A DNA stretch of 64,000 nt from Rhizobium croatiense (GTDB lineage Bacteria > Pseudomonadota > Alphaproteobacteria > Rhizobiales > Rhizobiaceae). Each line of letters starts with the position of its first letter. Position 1 is the stretch's first letter. The stretch covers positions 62,001 to 126,000 of the forward strand of contig NZ_JAILYJ010000016.1 of NCBI RefSeq assembly GCF_019793465.1, in the 5' to 3' direction. Shown one piece after another: positions 17,560 to 26,677 of the stretch. Both the position numbers and the translations under genes were made by a program. The notes under the pieces are model-generated. The model was not told the origin of the DNA. It ran no database searches and saw only the letters and a list, made by a program, of their open reading frames with translations.

Positions 17560-18477
17560 ATGACCGGTTCCGGCTCAGAGATTCTATTGCCTCGGCGCAG
17601 GCGACGGCGCAGATCGAACTGGCGCGGCCTTCTCTACATCGCGCCTGCTATGGCGCTGGTCATCGTCTTCTTCATCATGCCGGTTCTGTTCACGGGATGG
17701 ATGAGCCTGCACAACTGGCCGCTGATGGGGGCGTCGCGCTGGATCGGCTTCAACAATTATTACCGCATGGTCAACGACACCCGCTTCATGACGGCGCTGA
17801 ATTTCACCGCCTATTACACGGTCGTCGTCACCATCGCGATCTTCGCCGTCGCCTTTCCGCTCGCCATCTTCGTCGAAAAGGAACGGCAGTTCGTCAGCGC
17901 CTATCGCACGATCATCTTCCTGCCTGTCGTCGTGGGGCTTGCCACGGCCTCGCTGCTCTGGGTCTGGCTTGCCAATGTCGATAGCGGCTTCATCGGCCCG
18001 GCCTTGAAGGCGCTCGGTGTCGTCGAAAAGAGCCCTAATCTGCTTGCGACTTTCGATACCGCGTTTCTGACTGTTGTGGTGATGGTCGTCTGGAAGATCG
18101 CCGGCTTCACCATGATCATTCTTCTGACCGGGCTGCAGGCCATTCCCTCCGAACTGACGGAGGCGGCCCGCATCGACGGCGCCGGCCGCTGGCAGCGTTT
18201 CCGGCATCTGACGCTGCCGCTGATGCGCAAGACGATCGCCTTGGCGCTGATCGTCTCGGTCACCGGCTCGATCCTCGCCTTCGACCAGTTCTACATCATG
18301 ACGTCGGGCGGACCGCAGAACAAGATGATCTCGGTCGTCTACTACATCTTCAACCAGTCCTTCGTGTCGTTCAATCTCGGTTACGGCGCAGCGCTGTCGA
18401 TCGTGCTTCTCGCCATCCTGGTGGCGATCAGCATCGTGCAGCTCTGGCTGCTGCGCGTCGGGGAGGAACGCCCATGA
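17560..18477 (+). CDS. sugar ABC transporter permease (MalF/UgpA type)
   Basis: A 305-residue inner-membrane permease with six predicted membrane segments, the first at about residues 25-47. It carries the cytoplasmic EAA loop 'ELTEAARIDGAGRWQRF', which docks the ATPase. A basic stretch (RRRRRRR) precedes the first segment. The start is taken at ATG 17560 (MTGSG) with GGAG eight bases upstream; ATG 17545 is the alternative. The end overlaps the next permease by four bases (ATGA), so the two are translationally coupled. Confidence 0.93.
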   Translation: MTGSGSEILLPRRRRRRRSNWRGLLYIAPAMALVIVFFIMPVLFTGWMSLHNWPLMGASRWIGFNNYYRMVNDTRFMTALNFTAYYTVVVTIAIFAVAFPLAIFVEKERQFVSAYRTIIFLPVVVGLATASLLWVWLANVDSGFIGPALKALGVVEKSPNLLATFDTAFLTVVVMVVWKIAGFTMIILLTGLQAIPSELTEAARIDGAGRWQRFRHLTLPLMRKTIALALIVSVTGSILAFDQFYIMTSGGPQNKMISVVYYIFNQSFVSFNLGYGAALSIVLLAILVAISIVQLWLLRVGEERP

Positions 18478-19337
18478 CCACGTCAAGGGAACGCCGGACG
18501 CGCAAGGCGATCCGCGTGAAGTCCGTCTATCATCTCACCGGCATCGCCATTTCGATCTTCTTCCTGGCGCCCTTCGCGATCACGCTGCTCGCCTCCTTCC
18601 GGCAGGGCACGGAAGCCAGCCTGCCGCCCTTGCCGCCCTGGCCGACATCGGGCATCAGCTTCGATGCCTATGCGCTGCTCGATACGTTCGGCGCCGGCAT
18701 CTGGCAGCATATGATCAATTCGCTGCTCGTGTCGGTCGCCACCGTGGTGCTGACCGTTCTCGTCAGCCTGCTCGCCGGCTACGGCTTCTCGCGTTATCGC
18801 TTCCCGATGAAAAATGCGCTCTTCGTGCTGATCATCGCCACGCTGATGATCCCGTTCCAGTCGATCCTGACGCCGCTCTTCATCATCCTCGCAAAGCTCG
18901 GCCTCAACAATTCGCTGCTCGGGCTCACATTGGTCTATGTGACGCTGCAGCTGCCCTTCTCGGTCTTCATGATGCGCAACGCCTTCGACGCCGTGCCGAA
19001 GGAGATCGAGGAGGCCGCCCGGATCGACGGGGCGCGTGACCTCAGGCTGCTGGCGCGTGTTCTCCTGCCGCTGGTGCTGCCCGGTGTTGCGACGGTGGCG
19101 ATCTTTGCCTTCCTCAATGCCTGGAACGAGTTTCTCGCCGCTCTCGTGCTGCTCTCCAGCAACGAGAAATACACCCTGCCGGTGCTGATGACGGCGGTCC
19201 GCGCCGGCCGCCTTGGCGCCATCAACTGGGGAGCGGTCCAGGCCGGCGTCATCGTCATGACGATCCCATGCCTGATCGTCTTCCTGCTCCTGCAACGCTA
19301 CTACATGCGCGGGCTGATGGCCGGCGCGGTGAAATGA
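18474..19337 (+). CDS. sugar ABC transporter permease (MalG/UgpE type)
   Basis: A 287-residue permease, partner of the upstream one. Six membrane segments are predicted and the EAA loop is 'EIEEAARIDGARDLRL'. The 'GYGFSRYRFPMKNAL' region is typical of the MalG branch. It overlaps the preceding gene by ATGA and lies 19 bases ahead of the GH127 gene, so all belong to one transcript. Confidence 0.93.
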   Translation: MTTSRERRTRKAIRVKSVYHLTGIAISIFFLAPFAITLLASFRQGTEASLPPLPPWPTSGISFDAYALLDTFGAGIWQHMINSLLVSVATVVLTVLVSLLAGYGFSRYRFPMKNALFVLIIATLMIPFQSILTPLFIILAKLGLNNSLLGLTLVYVTLQLPFSVFMMRNAFDAVPKEIEEAARIDGARDLRLLARVLLPLVLPGVATVAIFAFLNAWNEFLAALVLLSSNEKYTLPVLMTAVRAGRLGAINWGAVQAGVIVMTIPCLIVFLLLQRYYMRGLMAGAVK

Positions 19338-19356
19338 ACGAGAGAAAGTCGAGCCC

Positions 19357-21279
19357 ATGACCAAATCAAGCAATGACCGCCAGTTCCGTCCCGTCGCCGT
19401 TCCCGATGTCAATCTCGGCGGCTTCTGGGGCAAATGGCAGGATGCCGTCTGCAATTCCACCGCCGAGACGCTGCTCGACCGCTGCGTCGAGGCCGGCATG
19501 CTCAAGGCGATCGATGTCAATCAGCCAAGCCCCGGCGTCGTCATTCCCATTCAACCCTGGGGCGGGACGACGCAGATGTTCTGGGATTCCGATCTCGGCA
19601 AGTCGATCGAGACCATCGCCTATTCACTCTACCGCCGGCCGAACCCGAAGCTCGAGGCGCGCGCCGACGAGATCATCGACATGTATGAGCGGATGCAGGA
19701 CAAGGACGGCTACCTGAACGCCTGGTTCCAGCGCGTCGAACCATCCCGCCGGTGGACCAACCTGCGCGATCATCATGAACTCTATTGCGCCGGACACCTG
19801 ATGGAGGCGGCGGTCGCTTATTATCAGGCGACCGGCAAGCGCAAGCTGCTCGACATCATGTGCCGTTATGCCGATTACATGATCAAGGTTTTCGGCCATG
19901 GCGAAGGCCGGATCCCCGGCTATTGCGGCCATGAGGAGATCGAGCTCGCGCTGGTCAAGCTTGCCCGGGTCACGGGCGAGAAGAAATATCTCGACCTGTC
20001 GAAATTCTTCATCGACGAACGCGGCACTGAGCCGCATTTCTTCACGGCGGAGGCCGTTCGCGACGGCCGCAGCCTGTCCGACTATCATCAGAAGACCTAT
20101 GAATATGGGCAGGCGCACCAGCCGGTGCGCGAGCAGAAGAAGGTCGTCGGCCATGCCGTGCGCGCCATGTATCTCTATTCCGGGATGGCCGACATCGCCA
20201 CCGAATACAGAGACGACAGCCTGACGGCGGCGCTGGAAACGCTGTGGGACGATCTGACGACCAAGCAGATGTACATCACCGGCGGCATCGGGCCGGCCGC
20301 ATCGAATGAAGGTTTTACCGATTACTACGATCTGCCCAATGCCACGGCTTATGCGGAGACCTGCGCCTCCGTCGGCCTGGTGTTCTGGGCGAGCCGCATG
20401 CTCGGACGCGGTCCGGACCGCCGCTATGCCGACATCATGGAACAGGCGCTCTACAATGGCGCGCTGCCGGGGCTTTCGACCGACGGCAAGACCTTCTTCT
20501 ACGACAACCCGCTGGAAAGTGCGGGCAAGCACCACCGGTGGAAGTGGCACCATTGCCCCTGCTGCCCGCCCAACATCGCCCGGCTGGTGACCTCAATCGG
20601 CTCTTATATGTATGCCGTCGCCGACGACGAGATCGCCGTGCATCTCTATGGCGAAAGCACCGCGCGGCTGAAGCTTGCCAACGGCGCCGAGGTGGAACTG
20701 GAGCAGACCACCAACTATCCGTGGGACGGTGCGGTGGCCTTTTCCGCCAGGATGAAAAAGCCGGCGGCATTCGCGCTGTCGCTGCGCATTCCCGATTGGG
20801 CGGAGGGCGCAACCCTCAGCGTCAACGGGACGATGCTCGACCTCGGCGCCAATATCCGTGACGGATATGCCAGGATAGATCGGCAATGGGCCGACGGCGA
20901 TCGCGTCGCCCTTCACCTGCCGCTTTCGCTGCGCCCGCAATATGCCAATCCGAAGGTGCGCCAGGATGCCGGGCGCGTCGCGCTGATGCGCGGTCCGCTC
21001 GTCTACTGCGTGGAAACGACGGATAATGGCGAGGATCTCAACGCCATCGTCCTGCCACGCGCGCTGCCGGCTGCCGAAACCGTCGTGCTGAAGGATCTCA
21101 ACGATGCCGTCGCCCTCGATCTCAAGGTCGAACGCGAGGAGACGTCGAACTGGGGAGGGCCGCTCTATCGCAAGGCGCCGGCCGAACGGCGGGTCGCCAC
21201 GGCGCGTTTCGTGCCCTATCATCTGTGGGACAACCGCGCGCCCGGAGAGATGCTCGTCTGGGTCCAGGCGGACAAGTAG
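19357..21279 (+). CDS. GH127 beta-L-arabinofuranosidase
   Basis: The 640-residue protein is a full-length glycoside hydrolase family 127 (DUF1680) enzyme; characterised members (HypBA1) release L-arabinofuranose from beta-linked arabino-oligosaccharides of plant hydroxyproline-rich glycoproteins. The key residues are in place by motif: acid/base Glu318 in 'NEGF', zinc ligands Glu334 and Cys336 in 'AETC', and the Cys402-Cys403 pair in 'CPCCPPN', the first being the nucleophile. There is no signal peptide, so it acts in the cytoplasm on imported sugar. It is placed between the permeases and ATPase of an ABC importer, which supports that role. Confidence 0.93.
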   Translation: MTKSSNDRQFRPVAVPDVNLGGFWGKWQDAVCNSTAETLLDRCVEAGMLKAIDVNQPSPGVVIPIQPWGGTTQMFWDSDLGKSIETIAYSLYRRPNPKLEARADEIIDMYERMQDKDGYLNAWFQRVEPSRRWTNLRDHHELYCAGHLMEAAVAYYQATGKRKLLDIMCRYADYMIKVFGHGEGRIPGYCGHEEIELALVKLARVTGEKKYLDLSKFFIDERGTEPHFFTAEAVRDGRSLSDYHQKTYEYGQAHQPVREQKKVVGHAVRAMYLYSGMADIATEYRDDSLTAALETLWDDLTTKQMYITGGIGPAASNEGFTDYYDLPNATAYAETCASVGLVFWASRMLGRGPDRRYADIMEQALYNGALPGLSTDGKTFFYDNPLESAGKHHRWKWHHCPCCPPNIARLVTSIGSYMYAVADDEIAVHLYGESTARLKLANGAEVELEQTTNYPWDGAVAFSARMKKPAAFALSLRIPDWAEGATLSVNGTMLDLGANIRDGYARIDRQWADGDRVALHLPLSLRPQYANPKVRQDAGRVALMRGPLVYCVETTDNGEDLNAIVLPRALPAAETVVLKDLNDAVALDLKVEREETSNWGGPLYRKAPAERRVATARFVPYHLWDNRAPGEMLVWVQADK

Positions 21280-21302
21280 GTCGTTTGGGGATGACGAACG
21301 GT

Positions 21303-22376
21303 ATGGGCAATAAGAGCGTCGTGCTCCAGGACGTGCGAAAAAGCTATGGCAATCTGCAGGTGGTCCATGGGATCGATCTGACGATCGATGAGGGCGAATT
21401 CGTCGTTTTCGTCGGACCGTCCGGCTGCGGAAAATCGACGCTGCTTCGCATGATCGCCGGCCTCGAGGACGTCACCGACGGCGAGATCGAGATCAAGGGA
21501 CGTCTCGTCACCGATCTCGATCCATCCGAACGCGGCATTGCGATGGTCTTTCAGTCCTACGCGCTCTACCCGCATATGAGCGTGCGGGACAATCTCGCTT
21601 TCGGCTTGAAGATGGCGCGCACAAGCGCCGCCGAGATCGAGACGCGCGTCAAGGCCGCCTCTGCAATCCTGAAGATCGACCACCTTCTCGACCGGCGGCC
21701 CGGACAGCTTTCCGGCGGCCAGCGCCAGCGCGTGGCGATCGGCAGGGCGATCGTGCGCAAGCCCGATGTCTTCCTGTTCGACGAGCCGCTGTCCAATCTC
21801 GATGCCGAGCTGCGCGTTTCCATGCGCATCGAGATCGCCCGCCTGCACCGCGAACTCGGCAACACGATGATTTATGTCACCCACGATCAGACCGAGGCGA
21901 TGACGCTTGCCGACAAGATCGTCGTGTTGCGCGATGGCCGGGTCGAGCAGGCCGGAACGCCGCGGCAGATCTACGAAGATCCCGCCAATACCTTCGTGGC
22001 GGGCTTCATCGGTTCGCCGCGGATGAACCTGCTGAATGCCCGCGCTGCCGAGCAAGGCCGGGTCGAGGTCGCTGGCGTCCGCATCGAAAGCGCCTTGTCC
22101 TGCACCGGCCGGCCGGCCGGAGGCGCAGTAACGCTCGGTCTGCGGCCGGAACATCTGAAGGTGGCGCCCGATCGGTCTGGCAGGCTGGTCGCCACGGTCG
22201 ATTTCTCGGAATATCTCGGGGGAACGCAATATCTCTACTGTCAGCTCGGCGACGGCCAATCGCTGACGGTCGAGCATCGTTCGCCGGTCAGCATCGCGGC
22301 CGGCGATGAGGTCAGCCTGCTGTTTGAGCCGGCCGATTGCCGGTTGTTCGACGAAGGCGGCAACCGGCTGCGGTAA
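21303..22376 (+). CDS. sugar ABC transporter ATP-binding protein (UgpC/MsmK type)
   Basis: A 357-residue ATPase that powers the importer encoded upstream. It has Walker A 'GPSGCGKST', signature 'LSGGQRQR', Walker B 'VFLFDEP' and a C-terminal TOBE/MalK-like domain (from about residue 240). ATG 21303 (MGNKSVV) is preferred; ATG 21291 has its GGGG directly abutting the start codon. It closes the LacI-SBP-permease-permease-GH127-ATPase cluster and ends 40 bases from the convergent dxr. Confidence 0.93.
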   Translation: MGNKSVVLQDVRKSYGNLQVVHGIDLTIDEGEFVVFVGPSGCGKSTLLRMIAGLEDVTDGEIEIKGRLVTDLDPSERGIAMVFQSYALYPHMSVRDNLAFGLKMARTSAAEIETRVKAASAILKIDHLLDRRPGQLSGGQRQRVAIGRAIVRKPDVFLFDEPLSNLDAELRVSMRIEIARLHRELGNTMIYVTHDQTEAMTLADKIVVLRDGRVEQAGTPRQIYEDPANTFVAGFIGSPRMNLLNARAAEQGRVEVAGVRIESALSCTGRPAGGAVTLGLRPEHLKVAPDRSGRLVATVDFSEYLGGTQYLYCQLGDGQSLTVEHRSPVSIAAGDEVSLLFEPADCRLFDEGGNRLR

Positions 22377-22416
22377 TTGCAGCCGTTACAGCGCTTAAGG
22401 GATTATGTCGTAGGCC

Positions 22417-23607
22417 TCAGCCGACGAGATCCAGCTTCATCAATTCCGAAGCCCGCTGCCGGGCCTGGCTGTCGGCGCTGAAAACATCGTCCATTTCGGC
22501 AGCCGGCGGCAGGTGGGCCAGATCGTCCATGACCCTCTCGGTGATGTTGGCCATGGCGAGGAAGGACAAGCGTCCTTCGATGAAGGCTTCCAGCGCCACT
22601 TCCTTGGCGCCGTTCAGCACGGCGCCCTGGACACCGCCGCGGATCATCGCGAGACGCGCCAGCCGGAGTGCCGGGAACCGCACCTCGTCAGGCGCCTCGA
22701 AATCCAGCCTCGCGAGCCTGGCGAAATCCAGCCGCTCGATCGGCAGGTTCGGCCGGCGCGGAAAGGACAGCGCATAACCGATGGCGGTGCGCATATCGGG
22801 CGCGCCGAGCTGAGCCAGGACGGAGCCATCGGTATAGCCGACCATCGAATGAATGATCGATTGCGGGTGGAGGATGACCTCGATCTGTTCGGGCGTCAGG
22901 CCGAACAGATGCCGGGCTTCGATCATTTCCAGCGCCTTGTTGAACATCGAGGCACTGTCGATCGAAATCTTCAAGCCCATCGACCAGTTCGGGTGGGCGC
23001 GCGCGGTTTCCACCGTCACATCGGCCATCTCCTTGAGCGAGGCGGTGCGGAAGGGGCCGCCCGATGCCGTCAGGATGACGCGTTCGACGGCGTGGCGCTG
23101 GTTTTCTTCCAGCACCTGGAAAATCGCATTGTGCTCGCTGTCGACGGGAAGCAGCCTGCCGCCGCCTTCACGAATCGATTTGAGGAAGAGATCGCCGGCC
23201 GAGACCAAGCATTCCTTGTTGGCAAGGGCGATATCGGCGCCGCGGCGTGCGGCGGCGAGTGTCGGCGCAAGACCCGCCGTGCCGACGATTGCCGCCATCA
23301 CCCAGTCGGCTTCGCGATCGGCGGCTTCCATAAGGCCTGATTTTCCCGAGGCGACCGCGATGCCGCTGCCGGAAAGCGCGCTCTTCAGCGATTCGTAATG
23401 CCGGTCGCTGGCTGTCACCGCCAGTCGCGCGCCCCATGCTTTTGCCTGCCGGGCCAGCAATTCGACATTACCGTTGCCGGTCAGCACGGAAATTTCGAAG
23501 TTGTCCCGTCCGCCCAGGTGTTCGACGACATTGAGCGTGTTGCGGCCGATCGAACCGGTCGAACCGAAGATGCTGAGGCGCCGCGGCGCCGTTTTGCCGG
23601 TCGTCAT
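22417..23607 (-). CDS. dxr: 1-deoxy-D-xylulose 5-phosphate reductoisomerase
   Basis: DXR makes 2-C-methyl-D-erythritol 4-phosphate with NADPH, the committed step of the MEP isoprenoid pathway. The 396-residue length is standard. Visible are the NADPH-binding 'GSTGSIGRNTL' at residues 12-22, 'ALANKECLVSAG', the metal-binding 'PVDSEHNAIFQ' and the flexible loop 'LTASGGPFR'. It stands alone, convergent with the sugar operon and not linked to uppS or cdsA. Confidence 0.96.
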   Translation of the reverse strand: MTTGKTAPRRLSIFGSTGSIGRNTLNVVEHLGGRDNFEISVLTGNGNVELLARQAKAWGARLAVTASDRHYESLKSALSGSGIAVASGKSGLMEAADREADWVMAAIVGTAGLAPTLAAARRGADIALANKECLVSAGDLFLKSIREGGGRLLPVDSEHNAIFQVLEENQRHAVERVILTASGGPFRTASLKEMADVTVETARAHPNWSMGLKISIDSASMFNKALEMIEARHLFGLTPEQIEVILHPQSIIHSMVGYTDGSVLAQLGAPDMRTAIGYALSFPRRPNLPIERLDFARLARLDFEAPDEVRFPALRLARLAMIRGGVQGAVLNGAKEVALEAFIEGRLSFLAMANITERVMDDLAHLPPAAEMDDVFSADSQARQRASELMKLDLVG

Positions 23608-23978
23608 GTGAATTTCGCGAAAATTTGTCTCGTAGGCTCAGGCTCTACTAGGGTTTGGAGGGTGCGGCAAGTGTGCGGTGCAGCAGATTTCGGCCCTCAA
23701 GGGGTTTACAGAGCGGCGGCGAGATGTGATCCTGGCAACATTCCTGAGGGAATCGTGAATCTCAGGCGGCCGCTCATGGCCGCATGGGTATCCAAGGGCG
23801 CCCCGGCGTCCATTGAACAGGCACCTGGCTGCCGTCGGCCGTTTCGGCCACACATTAAATCGAGGATGACATTGGGATGGACGGCTTGGCCGCGCTGCTC
23901 CCTTGCGGGTTCGCTGTGCTCACTTTTGCTGCGGCATCGCGCCGTTCGGCGAGCAAGCTTGTCAAACGATCGGGTCAC
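23608..23978. other. 371-bp intergenic region
   Basis: No protein-coding or RNA gene can be supported. The region is upstream of both dxr (minus) and the secreted protein at 23979 (plus), so it should hold both promoters. In-frame extension of the latter to 23877 is possible but adds sequence with no export signal. Confidence 0.5.
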
Positions 23979-24632
23979 ATGACGATATTCAAGATAGCTT
24001 GCATTCTTTTCACCGTGCTGCCTTTTTCGCTCCCCGCGGCGGCAAAGGCAGATGACCTGCTGATCTGGTCGCCCGCCAAACTTTCGGACCGGTCGTACAA
24101 GGCGACGATGGGTTTTCGCCTGCCGGCGGAATGGGAAACAAGCGCCGGCGCCGACATTGCGCTGGCCGCGACGAAAGGCGGCGCGCCGCTGCCCGATTCC
24201 GAGCAGGCGATGCTCTGGGGCAGAATCGTGAGAACGAACGTCACACCGGCCGGCCAATCACAGCGGGGTGTGAAGGTCAGCGTTGATACGCTGCGCGGCA
24301 GCGGCGCGCTGACGCTCAGCCGTTCGCGCAGCTGGATCCTGTCGGATTCGCTCGACATGCAATCGAGCCGCTCCGTCAGCGTCGGTTATGACCCGGTCGA
24401 TGCCCGACAGACCTCGGTGACGGCGTCGCAGGCGCTGAAACTCATTCATCCCTGGACAGGAACCTCGCTTTCGGCCGGCGCCGGCCTCAGCAATGTCAGC
24501 GGCGACTTCTCCAGTTCGGTGGCCGTCAGCCAGACGATCCTGCCGAATCTCAATCTCGATGCGTCGATGAACAACCCGTTTTCGGACGATGAAGCCGGCA
24601 GCGTCAATCTGCGCTATCGCCTCAACTGGTAA
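23979..24632 (+). CDS. secreted protein of unknown function, beta-rich
   Basis: A 217-residue precursor starting 'MTIFKIACILF' has a clear signal peptide cleaved near 'PAAAKA' (residue 25). The mature part is rich in Ser, Thr and alternating hydrophobic residues ('SRSVSVGYDP', 'SLSAGAGLSNVSG', 'SVAVSQTI') and ends in an aromatic ('LRYRLNW'). That pattern suggests a small beta-barrel or beta-sandwich, perhaps in the outer membrane. I recognise no family. It stands alone, ahead of a BON-domain gene 104 bases downstream. Confidence 0.75.
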   Translation: MTIFKIACILFTVLPFSLPAAAKADDLLIWSPAKLSDRSYKATMGFRLPAEWETSAGADIALAATKGGAPLPDSEQAMLWGRIVRTNVTPAGQSQRGVKVSVDTLRGSGALTLSRSRSWILSDSLDMQSSRSVSVGYDPVDARQTSVTASQALKLIHPWTGTSLSAGAGLSNVSGDFSSSVAVSQTILPNLNLDASMNNPFSDDEAGSVNLRYRLNW

Positions 24633-24735
24633 CACGCTGAAACCAAAACCAGCCGGCGGGCGTTTCCTTTCAAGGTTTCACAGAGGAACGGGTCATATTT
24701 TCAAGGAGCAGACATTTCACGGGCTGGAGCCTGAA

Positions 24736-24984
24736 ATGGAAGCGGAAATCGCCAATCGTGCGTCGGTCGAGGCGGCCGTCGCCAATGCGCTGGCGATTGC
24801 CGGCGGCATCGATGCGTCCGATGTCGAGGTGACGATGGAAAAAGACCAGATCGTGCTCAGCGGCACGGTCGGCACAGTTGGGGAGATCGAGCGGGCGACC
24901 GCGGTCGCCATGGCCGTCGAAGGCGTGCATAACGTTCAGAACCGGATCCTCCTTGGCGGGTTCTCCCTGGACGGCACTCATTGA
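24736..24984 (+). CDS. small BON-domain protein
   Basis: An 82-residue protein made of little more than one BON domain ('VEVTMEKDQIVLSGTVGTVGEIERATAVAMAVEGVHNVQNRI' region, residues 30-75), a fold that binds phospholipid or other ligands. It lacks a signal peptide or membrane segment, unlike OsmY. The start ATG 24736 has GGAGC upstream. Its role is unknown; stress or envelope function is usual for the domain. Confidence 0.8.
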   Translation: MEAEIANRASVEAAVANALAIAGGIDASDVEVTMEKDQIVLSGTVGTVGEIERATAVAMAVEGVHNVQNRILLGGFSLDGTH

Positions 24985-25099
24985 TGGTGAGGGGCGCTCC
25001 ACCGCATTGGAAGGAGCGCAGGTCGATAGGCCTGCCGTGGCTCGATGGCGAGCCACGCTGGCTTCTCGGTCGGCCATTCTCGGGCCGGCGTTCAGCTGA

Positions 25100-25252
25100 T
25101 CAACCGGCGAAGCGCTCGATCAGAAAAGACGAGCCGGCCGGCCGATCAGTCTTCGCCGTGGCCACCGGTCCCTGCAACTGATAGGCGATGGTGAGAAGCA
25201 GAGCGGAGACCGCGACATAGGCGATTGCCAGAACAGTCATCTTGATAAGCAT
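25100..25252 (-). CDS. 50-residue single-pass membrane protein
   Basis: ATG 25250-25252 opens 51 codons ending TGA at 25100-25102. The product has one hydrophobic segment (residues 6-24, 'TVLAIAYVAVSALLLTIAY') and a polar tail that reads 'SSFLIERFAG' at the end. A GGGAG ribosome-binding site lies eight bases upstream. Codon use is that of the neighbours, with third positions mostly G or C. Function unknown; it lies behind a secreted protein gene on the same strand. Confidence 0.65.
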   Translation of the reverse strand: MLIKMTVLAIAYVAVSALLLTIAYQLQGPVATAKTDRPAGSSFLIERFAG

Positions 25253-25321
25253 GGCGACTACTCCCATTTCGCCCTAAACGCGGCGGGATTTGCGAAGTTC
25301 CTTGCCGGAGGATACCAGATG

Positions 25322-25353
25322 AAAACCCCGGCCGAAAGGATCGGCCGGGCTTT
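25322..25353 (-). terminator. intrinsic terminator of the Tyr/His-rich secreted protein gene
   Basis: A 9-bp perfect stem, CCCGGCCGA (25327-25335) with TCGGCCGGG (25341-25349), has a 5-base loop and is followed on the minus strand by GTTTTC. It starts a few bases past the stop at 25357. Confidence 0.8.
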
Positions 25354-25356
25354 GCC

Positions 25357-25623
25357 TTAGCGGCAGATTCGGGTCTCCTTGATGACCGTATGGCCGTGGC
25401 GGCGGATCCTTTCCGTCTTGGTGAAGCAATCGCGGGAAACGTAGCGCCGCCGCATGTCGTGGCGATAATAGGGGCTGTGGTGGCGGTAATAGGGGCGTTC
25501 CGAATCACGGTAATAATAGGGGCGCGCGTCATCCGTAGTGATGGTCACACTTGCCGCCTGGGACGGCACGACGGATAAAACGGACGCTGCCGCAAGCGTG
25601 CAGGCGAGGATGAGCTGTTTCAT
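25357..25623 (-). CDS. small secreted Tyr/His/Arg-rich protein
   Basis: An 88-residue precursor with a signal peptide (residues 1-23, 'LACTLAAASVLSVVPSQA') and a mature region dense in Tyr, His and Arg ('YYYRDSERPYYRHHSPYYRHD'), ending with two cysteines ('RDCFTKTERIRRHG', 'ETRICR') that could pair. Similar small periplasmic proteins of unknown function are common in Rhizobiales. It ends at a good intrinsic terminator. No function is claimed. Confidence 0.8.
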   Translation of the reverse strand: MKQLILACTLAAASVLSVVPSQAASVTITTDDARPYYYRDSERPYYRHHSPYYRHDMRRRYVSRDCFTKTERIRRHGHTVIKETRICR

Positions 25624-25788
25624 GACGAGCCTCTCTTTCTCAGTTGCTCACGGGGAGCATCTCGGTTGTCATGGTGTCAACTCACCGGAAGTGTCGCCGG
25701 TTCAATCACATAGCGTTACCGATTGTGTCGATCAGAAACCTTTACGGCCGCCGATCGTTAGCGCAGGGAATAGCCGGAGGCATCGATC

Positions 25789-26307
25789 ATGGGACCGATT
25801 GCAAGGATCATCGCCATCGTCGCCGGGCTTGCCGGCGGCACGGTGTTTTCGCAGGCGCCTGAATTTGCCCAGCAATATCGCCAGCGAATCGGCGGAGCGA
25901 TCGACGAATTGCGCGTCATCGTCGAGGATTTCCACAGGCAGGCGGCCGAGCACCAGCTCGATCGCCAGCAGGCGCTGAACACCTATGCGCAATCTTCCGA
26001 CGATTTCCTGCGCGACCGCGGCGTCTCCATGCAAAGCACGATCGCACGCTATGAAACGCTGCTGTCGCAGCAGCTGAAACTCGGCACCGCCGCCCCCGTC
26101 GCCAAGCCGTTCGTGCTCATCGGGGAACCGGATGATGTCGTTTTCGCCAATACCTTGCGGGATTTCGTGCCCGGCGTGCCGGTCAGCTTCGCCGGCCTTG
26201 TCTGGGCTGCGATTGGTTTTATCAGCGCTTGGGTGATTGCGGCGCTGCTGGGTTCTGGCGTGCGGCGGGTTGTGCGCGGCCGGCGAACCTCTCCCCAGGT
26301 GCGATGA
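25789..26307 (+). CDS. DUF2937 family membrane protein
   Basis: A 172-residue protein with a hydrophobic segment at each end (about residues 5-22 and 130-155) and an amphipathic, coiled-coil-prone middle ('QQYRQRIGGAIDELRVIVEDF'). This layout and the 'SQAPEFAQQYRQRI' start define DUF2937, found in proteobacteria with no known function. A GGAGG site lies 9 bases before ATG 25789. It is followed by a DUF982 gene 92 bases downstream. Confidence 0.85.
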   Translation: MGPIARIIAIVAGLAGGTVFSQAPEFAQQYRQRIGGAIDELRVIVEDFHRQAAEHQLDRQQALNTYAQSSDDFLRDRGVSMQSTIARYETLLSQQLKLGTAAPVAKPFVLIGEPDDVVFANTLRDFVPGVPVSFAGLVWAAIGFISAWVIAALLGSGVRRVVRGRRTSPQVR

Positions 26308-26399
26308 ATCGATATGGGAGCCAATGCGGTCGCGCCGATTTACAAGGCGCGATCGATCATTCTAACTACCCCCGCAGCACGCAAGGAAGGCCAAAGAGA

Positions 26400-26645
26400 A
26401 TGCAGACCATCTGGACAAAGCCGGTGACGATCGCCCTTGAAGGACCGGATCAATGGGTGGTGATACAAACCACGCAGGCCGCGACATGGGCGCTGATTGA
26501 AGACTGGCCGACAGACGAAGGCCCCGCCCTGGATCGAGCTTGTGCCGTATGCGCCGATGTCATCTCCGGAAAGCGAAGCCGGGAGGAGGCTCGCCAGGCT
26601 TTCATCGAGGCTGCAATCGAGGCCGGAATTCCGATCAAGGTGTGA
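26400..26645 (+). CDS. DUF982 family protein
   Basis: An 81-residue protein with the DUF982 pattern: 'W..PVT(I/V)', then a 'A.WALIEDWP' core and a helical C-terminus ('SREEARQAFIEAAIEAGI'). The family is almost confined to Rhizobiales and often multi-copy; function is unknown. The start at 26400 follows AAGGAAGG. Longer in-frame readings from 26229 overlap the DUF2937 gene and are rejected. Confidence 0.85.
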   Translation: MQTIWTKPVTIALEGPDQWVVIQTTQAATWALIEDWPTDEGPALDRACAVCADVISGKRSREEARQAFIEAAIEAGIPIKV

Positions 26646-26677
26646 AGGAATACGCGATCTGGTCATCGCTTAAAGAC

